Below are positions 1 to 8,792 of a DNA stretch of 64,000 nt, piece by piece. The number at the start of each line of letters is the position of its first letter. The first letter of the stretch is position 1. Position numbers and translations under genes: made by a program. The stretch is from Gracilaria vermiculophylla (Eukaryota > Rhodophyta > Florideophyceae > Gracilariales > Gracilariaceae): the NCBI GenBank assembly GCA_019155205.2, contig JAHNZQ020000049.1, forward strand, positions 2,090,653-2,154,652. The letters are read 5' to 3'. The notes beneath the pieces were generated by a model, which saw only the letters and a list, made by a program, of their open reading frames with translations, had not been told where the DNA came from and made no database searches.

Positions 1-99
<99 letters not shown>

Positions 100-127
100 C
101 GGGGGGGGGGGGGGGGGGGGGGGGGAA
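1..127. repeat. Poly-G homopolymer tract at window edge
   Basis: About 125 consecutive G residues, broken only by C at 59 and 100. On one strand this could form G-quadruplexes. It may be a genuine low-complexity tract or an assembly/polymerase artefact at a scaffold edge. A comparable poly-C tract follows the AA15-like gene, so such runs recur in this locus. Confidence 0.95.
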
Positions 128-573
128 GGAGGAGAGGGAAGGCGATGGGCCGCATCTGGGCGGTCATTGCGGATAAGTATGTTGGCACGGGAGGGGGGGA
201 GGGGGGCGAGGCGCGTCAAAATAGAACGGCGCTGCAACTGGGCGGGGGCGGCGGCGGAGGGAGCGCGGAACGTGGGCGCGGCGGCGAGCGGCGCGCGGCG
301 AGCGGCGAGCGGCGAGCGGCTGGCGGCGGGAGGCGGTTGGCGGCGCGGCACGGTGGCGCGCGCGCCGCGGTGAGCGCCGCCGCTGCGCGACGTTGCGGAG
401 GTGAACGTTGGCCGCGCCGTCGCGATTCGTAAAAAAGCGCGCGCTCGGCGCCTGCTTGCAGCTGCATCATTCGTGCCACGCCGTTGCGCAGCCCTTGGAC
501 GGCCTCCCCCGACCCCCCTCGCCCTCCGCCCAACGCGCGCCGCGTCGCGCCGCGCGTCCTTCCGCCGCCCGCC
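128..573. other. GC-rich upstream region of the BTB-like gene
   Basis: Very GC-rich sequence with short purine-rich GGC/GCGAGCGGC repeats near 280-340. Open frames here exist on both strands and have the Arg/Ala/Gly-rich look of translated GC-rich DNA, so I call no gene. It probably holds the promoter and 5' leader of the gene starting at 574. I see no clear TATA box. Confidence 0.4.
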
Positions 574-2478
574 ATGGCCGCTTCCGCCACCGACGCGCCG
601 TCGTCGCCGGCACCCCCCCCGGCGCCGCCCCCGGCGCCGTCGGCTGCCACCACGCCCAACGCCAAGCGCGAGCAGCAGATGCCGTCGCCCACCGCCAAGC
701 CCGCGGCGCTGCCGTCGCCCACCAAGACGCTGTGGCCCGCGCCGCCGCCGTCCACGCCCGTAGGCAACTGGGTGCTGCATCAGCACTCGTTCGCGCCCAA
801 GCGCGAGTACTTCATCGCGTACTGCGCAGGGCTGGCGCGCCGCCGCATCACCGACCACCTCATGTGGTTCCGCTTCCCCGCCGTGCCCGGCCGCAGCGAG
901 CAGCGCGTCGCCGTGCACTACTCGCGCCTCGCGTGGGTGGGTGGTCCGCTCGCCGAGCTCGTTGCGTCGCCGGCCGACAGGAAGCCGCCTCCTGCCGCCG
1001 CCGCTGCTGCCGCCGCCGCTGCCCCCACCGCCAATAATACCACCAGCGAGGGCGGCGGCGGCGGCGGTGGCGGCGGTGGCGGCGGTGGCGGCGGTGGCGG
1101 CGGTGGCGAGAGCGATGCGGGTGGCGCGCGCGAAGAAGCGCGTTCCGAGACCAAGGCCGACGCCGAGCCCGACGCGCAGCGCGATGACGAACGCATGAGC
1201 GCCGCGGACGAGGGCGCGCAGCGCGACGCGTCGGGCGCAGCCGACGAGGACGCCGACCACCCGTACCGGCGCGCAGAGGCGTACGACCTGTCGGAGCTCG
1301 ACACGCCGCGCACGTTTGCCATCGTGGTCAAGTTCCTGTACTGTGAGGAGATCCAGTTCAACTACCTGACGTTCGACGAGCTGGTGGCGCTGGCCACGAC
1401 GGCGCACCGGTGGAGCCTGACCGACCTGTACCACGCGACGTTCGCGTACGTGACGGACCAGGACCTGCTGGCGGGCGGGCTGGGCATCCGCACGTTCCTG
1501 CCGCTGGTGGCGCACGAGGAGACGCCCGAGCCGTTTCGGCGGTACTTTTGCATTGCCGTGGGGCACCACTTTGACGTGCTGTTCCCGCGGCTGCGCGCGG
1601 TGCGCGAGGCGACGCCGGAGCGCACGCCGGCGCTGTGGCGCACGGTGTTCAAGCAGAAGATGACGAGCCACGTGGTTCACTGCATCACGCTGTACTCGCG
1701 CGGGCTGTACGACGAGTACCTGCTGGACGTGGTGCTGCGGTACTTTGAGCGGCAGGTGGAGAGCTCGGACGACGAGGTGTCGGGGCTGCTGAGCCAGCTG
1801 TCGTGGGACGACATCGACGTGGGGGCGGTGTTCAGCGCGGGGGGGGCGAGCCGGGCGTGGAGCACGCGCGGCGTGCGGCTGGCGGCGCTGGCGTCGTACG
1901 CGCCGCAGACGGCGGCGCTGGAGGTGCGCATCCCGTGGAACGTGCCGCTGCAGCGGCTGCTCAAGCAGGCGGCGTGGAGCTTCCAGACGGAGCACGTGGC
2001 GTGCGGCCCGTACGTGTGCTACCTGCACGTGCGCAAGGGCGTCGGGCGCGAGGTGTCGCTGTTCGTGCACATCTGGGACGCGGACAACAAGCCGCTCAAG
2101 GACGACGTGCGCCACGAGACGGTGCGCGTCAAGTGCCGCGCCACGGAGGCCAACTGCGCGTGCGACAGCTGGAAGCAGTGGAGCGACTGCTCGCACGGCT
2201 TCCTGGAGAACCTGCGCTTCGAGGGGCAGCTGCGGCGCTACCCGGGGCTGGGCTGGAGCCAGTTCCTCGAGGAGCGCCGCCTGGACGAGTGGCGCCACGC
2301 GCACGGCCCCGACTGCGGGCTCGCCATCACCACCGTGCTGCAGTTTGTGCGCCCCACGCGCCCGTTCGAGGGCCCGCCGCGCCGCAGCCGCCCGCGCGCC
2401 GCCAGCCCGCCGCGCCTGCAGCCGCCCATCCACAAGAAGCGCAGCCGCTCGCGCATGAAGCTGCGCGACTCGCGTTAG
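574..2478 (+). CDS. BTB/POZ-type protein with C-terminal MATH-like domain
   Basis: A 634-residue intronless protein. The ATG at 574 lies in a good eukaryotic context (GCCATGG); an in-frame ATG at 484 gives only a Pro/Arg-rich extension. After a Pro/Ala-rich N-terminus, residues about 64-120 resemble the start of a BTB fold. A poly-Ala/poly-Gly linker of about 23 glycines follows. Residues about 234-300 match the second half of a BTB domain (FLYCEEIQF, then ELVALATTAHRWSLTDLY), followed by a BACK-like helical stretch. Residues about 466-592 look like a MATH-type beta-sandwich (WSFQTE, VSLFVHIWDADNKPLKDD). The tail (603-634) is Arg/Lys-rich and could be a nuclear signal. Proteins of this type are usually Cullin-3 substrate adaptors; that role is inferred. 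The Gly insertion inside the BTB region is odd. The BTB call is firmer than the MATH call. Confidence 0.7.
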   Translation: MAASATDAPSSPAPPPAPPPAPSAATTPNAKREQQMPSPTAKPAALPSPTKTLWPAPPPSTPVGNWVLHQHSFAPKREYFIAYCAGLARRRITDHLMWFRFPAVPGRSEQRVAVHYSRLAWVGGPLAELVASPADRKPPPAAAAAAAAAAPTANNTTSEGGGGGGGGGGGGGGGGGGGESDAGGAREEARSETKADAEPDAQRDDERMSAADEGAQRDASGAADEDADHPYRRAEAYDLSELDTPRTFAIVVKFLYCEEIQFNYLTFDELVALATTAHRWSLTDLYHATFAYVTDQDLLAGGLGIRTFLPLVAHEETPEPFRRYFCIAVGHHFDVLFPRLRAVREATPERTPALWRTVFKQKMTSHVVHCITLYSRGLYDEYLLDVVLRYFERQVESSDDEVSGLLSQLSWDDIDVGAVFSAGGASRAWSTRGVRLAALASYAPQTAALEVRIPWNVPLQRLLKQAAWSFQTEHVACGPYVCYLHVRKGVGREVSLFVHIWDADNKPLKDDVRHETVRVKCRATEANCACDSWKQWSDCSHGFLENLRFEGQLRRYPGLGWSQFLEERRLDEWRHAHGPDCGLAITTVLQFVRPTRPFEGPPRRSRPRAASPPRLQPPIHKKRSRSRMKLRDSR

Positions 2479-2898
2479 CTCCCCGCCCGCCCCCGCTGCA
2501 AACTGCTGCGCGCACCGCCTTTTTCCGCCCGCTGACCTCGGCCCGCACCGCCGCCACCCCCCACTTCCACTTTGCCCTCTACCATCGCTTTGTGCCCGCC
2601 CTCCCCGCCCGCGGCCCCGACGCCGCGCCCGTCGGCACCGCCGTCCTGGCAGTCCATTGCTCCATTGCCTGCGGCCCGCCGCCCAAAACGATTCCGCTCT
2701 CGCTCTGTAAGCCCTACATTACAGCCACGCGCCGTGGCGCCGCGACGCGCCGTGGCTGACGTGCCGTGGCTGCCAAACTGCGCGCGATGCGCGCCGCCGC
2801 CGTCGTCCCCATCGCCGCCATTGCCGCCATCGCCGACGTCGTCCCCATCGCCGCCAATGCCGCCATCGCCGACGTTGTCCCCATCGCTGAGTGGCGCC
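2479..2898. other. Spacer with 36-bp tandem repeat
   Basis: This 420-bp spacer separates the BTB-like and GT61 genes. It holds a 36-bp unit rich in CCATCGCCGCC, starting at 2802, 2838 and 2874 and ending just before the GT61 start. A longer in-frame upstream extension of the GT61 frame runs through the repeat, but it is Pro/Ser low-complexity and I treat it as untranslated. Confidence 0.5.
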
Positions 2899-3759
2899 AT
2901 GTGGGCGATACGCGGGGGCGTGCGGCGGTGCGCTGCGCGCGGTCGCCGCCCGGCGCTCTGCATCGCCGCGCTGCCGGCGCTGCTGGTGCTAACGCTGGCG
3001 CTGGCCCCGCGCCCGCCGCCGCCGCAAGACGCGTGGTGGCGCGCCGCGCGCGCGCAGCGCCTGTTCGGCCACACCGTCGTGCGCGACGTGCGCCCGTCCA
3101 CCAACGCGCGCTTCCGCTGCGCGCTGTGCCGCATCGAGGCGCCGTGCGTGTCGCACCACGACCATCGCCTGTACTTTGCGCGCGCGCCGCAGCTGGCCGC
3201 CGCGCTCGCCGACGCGCGCGCCGCCGACGCCGCGCGCTGCGAGTTTGCGCGCGACGCCTCCGGCGCGCTGTACGCGCAGGCCGATCACTCCAGCGCGCGC
3301 TTGTACGTGGCCGACCTGCGCGACGCCCCGCGCGACGTGCCGCGCGCCTTTGTGGACGCCGACGTCGCCAACGTCGCGTCGTACTCGCCGCACGTCCCCT
3401 TCTTCCTGTGGACCGTGTACGTGCGCGCGCTCTTCTTGGCGCGCGCGTGCGCGCGCCACGGCGGCGGCGGCGCGCGGGGGGCGCTGCGCGCCGTGTGCGG
3501 CGGCGGCGCGCGGCCGCCGCCGCGCCGCCTGTACCTCGTGCGCCGCGCGCACGCGCGCCTCCCCTGGGTGGCCGGCACCATGCGCCTGTTGCGGCGCCGA
3601 CTGCGCGCGGCGCGGCTGGTGGCCGACCCGCGCGAGCACGGCGCCGCGCGCGCGCTCACGTGCTTTCGCGCCGCGCTCATGACGGACTGCCTGCGCGCGC
3701 GCAACACGACGCGCGGCGAGCGCTTCTGGATGGGCGGCGAGCGCGGCGGGCGCGGCGAG

Positions 3760-3790
<31 letters not shown>

Positions 3791-4344
3791 GCGCGCTGCG
3801 CGTGCTGGTGATCGGGCGGCGCGGCACGCGGCGGCTGCTCAACGCGCGCGCGATTGCGGCGGCGGTGGCGCGCGAGGCGCGCGCGCACGGGCGCGCGGCG
3901 CGCGTGCGCGGCGCGCTGTTCGAGCGCGAGCGCTTCGCGCGGCAGGCGGCGCTGGTGCGCGCGGCGGACGTGGTGGTGGCGGCGCACGGGGCGGCGGTGG
4001 GGCACGCGGTGCGCGCGCGGCGCGGCGCGCTCGTCGTGGACGTGCTGCCGTTCGGCTACGGCTTCGACGCGTTCGCGTCGTTTGCGGCGTGGCCCGGCGC
4101 GACGTACCGCGCCGTGGTGGCCGCGCCCGACGCGCGCACGATGCGGCGCTGCCTGCGGCGGCACCCCGCGCTGCTGGCGCGCTGGCTGGCGCTGCGCGCG
4201 CTGCCGGCGCGGCAGCGCGCCGGCGCGGCGCGCGCGGTGTCGCGCGTGCACGCGGCGCGGCGCTGCCTGCGCGCGCAGCTGTTGCGCGCTCCGCTGGGCG
4301 CCGTGCGCGGCGTGGTGGGCGAGTGGCTTCGGGGGGCGCGCTAG
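2899..4344 (+). CDS. GT61-family (DUF563) glycosyltransferase, type II membrane protein
   Basis: A 481-residue intronless protein. The ATG at 2899 is chosen because it puts a short basic stretch before one hydrophobic segment (about residues 18-36, ALCIAALPALLVLTLALA), the usual signal anchor of a Golgi glycosyltransferase. The lumenal part ends in the GT61 signature: RRLLNAR at about 309, then an acidic/Gln-containing helix (FERERFARQAALV) and ADVVVAAHGAAVGH at about 356, followed by a beta strand ending in VDVLPFG. This matches the family pattern of an Arg-Asn helix, E...Q and the AHGAxxxH nucleotide-sugar loop. GT61 enzymes transfer xylose, arabinose or GlcNAc to glycoproteins or wall glycans; the substrate cannot be told here. 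The sequence is extremely Ala/Arg-rich because GC content is near 75%. A poly-Gly insertion sits before the C-terminal domain. Confidence 0.75.
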
Positions 4345-4439
4345 TGCAGCAAAAGTGTGGACGGCGGCGGGGGACGGCAGCAGCTGTAGGTTGTGCGAGT
4401 GTTGCAGATTGGTGTGCAGGCCGCGGCGGGGGGCGCGAA

Positions 4440-5040
4440 AATGTGGCAGGTGACGGCGGTGGTGCGGCATTGAGGCGTAGGGCGTAATGGCAGAGCGGCG
4501 TGGGTGGTGGCGGCCAGCGTCAAGACGCAGGCGGGGTAGGTGTAGATGGCAAGGCGGTGGGCGTGGCGGCAGACGGGTGCGGCGGGGACGCGGAGTTGAT
4601 GGCGGTGGTGCAGCATTGAGGCGTAGGGCGTGATGGCGGGGCGGGGTGGGTGGTGGCGGGCCAGCTCCAAGACGAAGGCGGGGTAGGTGTAGATGGCAAG
4701 GCGGTGGGCGTGGCGGCAGACGGGACCGGCGGGGACGCAGAGGTGTGGCAGATGGGTAGATGCAGCAGACGACGGCGATGGTGCCGCATTGAGGCGTAGG
4801 GCGTGATGGCGGGGCGGGGTGGGTGGTGGCGGGCCAGCGCCAAGACGCAGGCGGGGTAGGTGTGGATGGCGAGGCGGTGGGCGTGGCGGCAGACGGGTGC
4901 GGCGGGGACGCGGGGTTGAGGGCGGTGGTGCAGCATTGAGGCGCAGGGCGTGACGGCGGGGCGGCGCGGGTGGCGGCGGCGGGCCAGCGCCAAGACGCAG
5001 GCGGGGTAGGTGTGGATGGCAGGGCGGCGCGCGGGGAGGC
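4440..5040. repeat. Minisatellite array, unit about 146-173 bp
   Basis: G-rich degenerate tandem array between the GT61 and AA15-like genes. The landmark CATTGAGGCGNAGGGCG recurs at 4468, 4614, 4787 and 4934 (spacings 146, 173, 147). Each unit also carries AAGACGCAGGCGGGGTAGG-like and GGCGGCAGACGGG blocks. Open frames through it on the minus strand give repetitive Pro/His/Arg peptides and are not credible genes. Confidence 0.85.
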
Positions 5041-5657
5041 GACGCAATGGACTGCGACGGGGGCAATCGGGGGGCGGTGCGACGCGCAATCGGGCGCTCG
5101 GCGACGGGCGCAATCGGGCAGATGGGCGGAGCGCGCGCGCGGGGCGCGGGCGCGCGCAGCGCACGCAGCGCGGCGCGGCGCGCGCAGCGATGCAAGCGCG
5201 CGGCCGCGTGTCGCGGCGGCGGCGCGCCGCGTAAAGCGGCGCGCGCCGTGAGCGGCGGCGGGGGCCAAGGGGCGCGGGCGCGCGGGCGCGCGGGCGCGCG
5301 GGCGCGCGGCTGCGTTTGCTGCCGTCGCGCGCCGTGCGTATGGGCTTTTTGGGGACGCGACGCAACGTGGCGGCGCGGCGTCGCGCCCGTCGGCGCGGCG
5401 GCGTAGGCGGCGTCGCGCCCGCCCGCGGGGCGCGCGCGCGTGGGCGCGGCGGCGGCGGCGGCGGCGACGGCGGCGTCGGCGGCGTCGGCGGCGTCGGCGG
5501 CGTCGCCATTTAAGCGCGCGGCGCGGCGCCCCCTCCGGACAGCCGCCCGCCGTCGCTCCGCCATCTCGCGCGCGCTCGCTCTGCAGGCGGCGCCCGACTT
5601 GCCTCTGCTGTGCGTGTGTTGTGTTGTGTTGTGTTGTGTTGTGCGCTGCGTTCGACG
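5041..5657. other. GC-rich upstream region of the AA15-like gene
   Basis: Simple-sequence-rich DNA: a GCGGGCGCGC run near 5277-5308, a (GGCGTC)n run at about 5472-5505 and a (GTTGT)n pentanucleotide run at about 5615-5643, just before the start codon. No gene is supported. Confidence 0.5.
5507..5514 (+). promoter_or_regulatory. TATA-like box upstream of AA15-like gene
   Basis: CATTTAAG is an isolated AT-rich octamer in a stretch that is otherwise nearly all G and C, about 150 bp before the ATG at 5658. Similar isolated TTAA-containing boxes precede the other secreted-protein genes here, which supports a promoter role. Confidence 0.45.
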
Positions 5658-5690
5658 ATGGGCAGGCGACGGTTTGTGAGCGGCGACTGG

Positions 5691-5725
<35 letters not shown>

Positions 5726-7076
5726 CGTGGTGGTGGTGCTCGGGTGCGCGCGCGGGGCGCGCGCGCACGGGCTGATGACGGAGCCGCCGCAGCGCGGCAT
5801 CCTGGGCGGCAACCAGTTCGCGCCGCGGCTGCAGCCCGTGTCCGGCGCGCCCGTGGACTTCTTCGCGCACTTCCCGGCCGGCGACAAGAGCACGCGGCCG
5901 GGCGCCGGCAAGGCGTCGCAGGAGCGCGCGGCCGGGCGCAACTGGACGCCGTACACGCCGCTGGACGCGGCGTTCGTGTGGCGCGCCGGCGTGTGCGGCG
6001 ACGCGGCCGGCGCGGCGCAGGACCACCTCAAGGGCGGCACGCTGTACTTCGGCGGCCGCGTCACGCGCTCGTACCGCCAGGGCGCCGTGCTGCGCATGAC
6101 CAACGCCATCACGGCGCACCACAACGGCTTCGTGGAGGCGCACCTCTGCGACGTGTCCAAGTGTCCGGGGGGCGACGTGTCCACGCGCTGCTTCGCGCAC
6201 ACGTCGGCGTGCGTGGCGCTGCGCCGCGCCGCCGACGCCGAGTGCGACGGGGGGCGGTCGCCCGCGTGCGGCCCGGTGCAGCGCACGCACCCGGGGCGCT
6301 GGTACCTGCCGTGCGCCTCGGGCGCGCGCTTCGACGAGTTCTCCATGACGTGGCAGCTGCCGGAGCACGTGTTCTGCGACCACTGCGTGCTGCAGTGGTA
6401 CTGGGTGTCGGCCAACACGTGCAACCCGCCCGGCGTGCGCGACTACTTCACCGGCCCCGACGCCCCGCGCGCCTGGGGCTCGTGCCGCGGCCAGGGCGGC
6501 GCCGTCGGCGGCTTCGCCGCCAACCAGCGCGACTGCGGCGCCGACCGCTTCCCCGAGGAGTACTACCAGTGCGCCGACATCCGCATCGAGCGCGCTGGCG
6601 CCGCCCCCGCCGCCCCCGCCGCCCCCTCCGCCGACGACCACCAGGCCGTCGCCGCCCAATCCGACGACGCCGACGCCGTCGCCGCCCAATCCGCCCCCGA
6701 CCGCGACGACGACGACGACGACGACGACGTCGCCGCCCCGCCCGAGTCGCGCTTCCTGCACATCGCCGTCATCGCCGACGGCCGCGTCGTGTCCGAGGTG
6801 CTGTCCGGCGACGACAAGGCCGTCGACATCAGCCCGTACCGCCGCGTCGCGCTGGAGGCCGTCACGTCGCGCCGCGTGCGCCGCGTCACCTTCGCCATCA
6901 ACGGCCGCCGCGTGTGGACCGAGCGCTCACGCCCCTACTTTCTCTTCGGCAACCACGGCCGCGAGCCCAACTACTGGCCCGACCCGCTCATCAACGAGGA
7001 GTTCCAGCTGTCCGCCTCCGCGGGTGCCGACATCATCGACGTGCGCATCACCCTCATTCGCGCCGACGGCCGCTGA
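5658..7076 (+). CDS. AA15-like lytic polysaccharide monooxygenase with C-terminal beta-sandwich domain
   Basis: A 472-residue secreted protein. Residues 1-36 form a signal peptide with a poly-Ala core ending in ARA. Cleavage would expose His37 (HGLMTEPPQRG) as the N-terminus, as required for the copper histidine brace. The second brace histidine is His154 or His155 (AITAHHNGF), in the AA15-type context followed by EAHLC. Many cysteines and a Tyr near the end of the catalytic domain (YYQCADI) fit the fold. A Pro/Ala/Asp-rich linker with an Asp run (about 345-362) leads to a domain at about 363-470 containing PYFLFGNHG and EFQLSASA. This resembles beta-sandwich modules found beside malectin- and cadherin-like domains. 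AA15 enzymes oxidatively cleave chitin or cellulose; the substrate here is unknown. An upstream in-frame ATG (5610) would spoil the signal peptide. Confidence 0.72.
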
Positions 7077-7079
7077 CCG

Positions 7080-7080
<1 letters not shown>

Positions 7081-7115
<35 letters not shown>

Positions 7116-7158
7116 CCCCCCCGGCCCCCGCCCCCCCCCCCCCCCCCCCTCCCCGCCT
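7081..7158. repeat. Poly-C tract after AA15-like gene
   Basis: Almost pure C, starting three bases after the TGA of the AA15-like gene, with a few G and T interruptions. It would be transcribed as poly-C in the 3' UTR, or form a G-quadruplex on the other strand. It mirrors the poly-G tract at the window start. Confidence 0.9.
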
Positions 7159-8255
7159 TCCCGCGTGTACATAGCGCATAACTGCTAACTGCGTGTCAAT
7201 AGCCTTGTCTTACTAAACTCTTCTGCCAATAGCCTTGTCTCACTAAACTGTGTTCATTCTTGTCATGCTCCTTCGCGCCCCCTCACCCACTCGCGCCCCC
7301 TCACCCACTCGCGCCCGCCCCCACCGCCCACCACATGCACCTCTGAATTGCCCCACCTCCGCCCGCCTCAACCTCGTCGCCGCCCCACGCAACCCATGCC
7401 CAACACCCTCGCTGCCGCTGCCGCTGCCGCTGCCGTCGCCGCCGCCGACCTCAATGCTCCATGCGCCGTCGCGCCCCCTCACCCACTCGCGCCCGCCCCC
7501 GCACGCCCACCGCGAGCAAAGCTGAATTGTGCCACTTCCGCCCGCCCCGCGCCCAGCCACAAGCTCGTCGCCGCCTGCCGCCGCCGTCGCCGCCGCCGAC
7601 CTCCACAACGTGTGCCGCTGAATTGCACCTCCACCCGCGCCGCACGCTCGCTCGCCCGCCCGCCGCCAACAGCTCGTCGCCGCCGCCGCCGCCGTCCGCC
7701 ACCACCTCCACCCCCCCCTCGTGCAGCCTTGAATTGCCCCGTTACCGCCGCCACCCGCCACCAACAGCCCGCCCCGGCCCCCCGAAACCCCCACGCGAGC
7801 CTCGCTGCCGCCGTCCACCACGCCGCCGCCCACCGCACCACGTCCAGCGCTGAGTTGCCCCTCCACCGCCGCCGCCAGCCCGTCGCCGCCCCCGGGTCCC
7901 CTGCCCCCGAGCCTCGCTGCCGCCGCCGCCGACCACCGCACAACGTGCAGCGCTGAATTGCCCCTCCACCGCCGCCGCCCGCCGCCGCCACCAGCCCTTC
8001 GCCGCCCCCGCCTCTCCTGCCCGTGCCTCGCTGCCGCCGCCGCTGCCTTCGCCAGCCCGGTCGCGCGCCGCCCCGCGCCACGTCGCGCCCGTTCCACACG
8101 CGAGCGCTCTCCGAATCGCGTCTGGCCGCGCCGCCCGCCATGGCCGCCGCGCTGTGTGCATGTGCGCGCCGCGCGCCGCGCGCCGCCGCCGCGCGCCGTG
8201 CGCAAGTGCGTGCCACGCACCGCCACCGCCGCCTGCGCCTCCGCCGCGCCAGCAC
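7159..8255. repeat. Degenerate GC-rich repeat array upstream of Cys-rich gene, copy 1
   Basis: Imperfect tandem array of C-rich units, each marked by (G/C)CTGAATTG followed by CCCCTCCACC-like sequence. Landmarks are at 7344, 7523, 7619, 7730, 7851 and 7954 (spacings 179, 96, 111, 121, 103). The same landmark occurs twice upstream of the paralogue (about 36132 and 36248), so it belongs to the duplicated unit and has changed in copy number. Long frames on both strands here are GC artefacts. Confidence 0.75.
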
Positions 8256-8264
8256 CTTAAAAGG
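8256..8264 (+). promoter_or_regulatory. TATA-like box of Cys-rich gene 1
   Basis: CTTAAAAGG, about 65-70 bp before the ATG at 8328, is an isolated AT-rich box in GC-rich sequence. It is conserved in the duplicate as GTAAAAGGC at 36611, which argues that it matters for transcription. Confidence 0.5.
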
Positions 8265-8327
8265 CGGCGGCCGCCGCGCCCGCCGCGCCCACCACGACCG
8301 CCGCACCGTCCCCAACCCACAGCCGCC

Positions 8328-8723
8328 ATGACCAGCCGCCGCACGCCCTCCGCCGTGATGCTCGCGCTCGCCGCCGCCGCCACCGCCGCGCTGCTCTGCA
8401 GCGCGGCCGCCACGTCGCTGCCGCGCCCGCCGCACCCGCCGCGCCTGCGCCCCGAGTGCGCCCCGTGCTCGTCCAAGCTGCAGTGCGCCGCGCGCAAGTG
8501 CTGGGGCGGCAAGTGCACCGACGGCTCCAACGCTTCGCTGAGGCGCTGCTTTGCGCCCGAATGCGCGCGGTGCTCGTCCGACTTTGACTGCAGCACGAGG
8601 AAGTGCAAGGCGCACAAGTGCGTGTTTCCCACGCGCACGTCTCTGGCCAAATGCTTCGGAAAGCGCAAAGATGATGATGACGATGACGATGGCAAAGGTG
8701 ACGATAGCGACAGCGACAGCGAT

Positions 8724-8784
<61 letters not shown>

Positions 8785-8792
8785 AGCACTAA
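8328..8792 (+). CDS. Secreted Cys-rich protein with two six-Cys modules and acidic SD tail
   Basis: A 154-residue protein of no family I can name. The ATG at 8328 is chosen over the in-frame ATG at 8154 because it starts a good signal peptide (hydrophobic core LALAAAATAALLCSAAA). The mature part holds two consecutive modules with identical spacing C-x2-C-x5-C-x4-C-x4-C-x10-C: one containing KCWGGKCTDGS, one containing KCKAHKCVFPT. After a basic patch (FGKRK) comes a run of aspartates and about 15 Ser-Asp repeats, encoded by a GACAGC hexanucleotide microsatellite. Cysteine pairing suggests a disulphide-stabilised extracellular protein; the SD tail could bind calcium or be phosphorylated. Both roles are inference. 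The paralogue at 36803-37851 shares the last module and tail but has many more modules. Confidence 0.75.

Noticed and set aside
216..767. Long overlapping open frames on both strands across the GC-rich islands (for example 216-767, 2989-5268, 4341-6761, 7479-8915 on the minus strand)
   Set aside because: They arise because stop codons are rare at very high GC. They cross minisatellites and lie antisense to better-supported genes. Their translations are Arg/Ala/Pro/Gly low complexity without domains or signal peptides.
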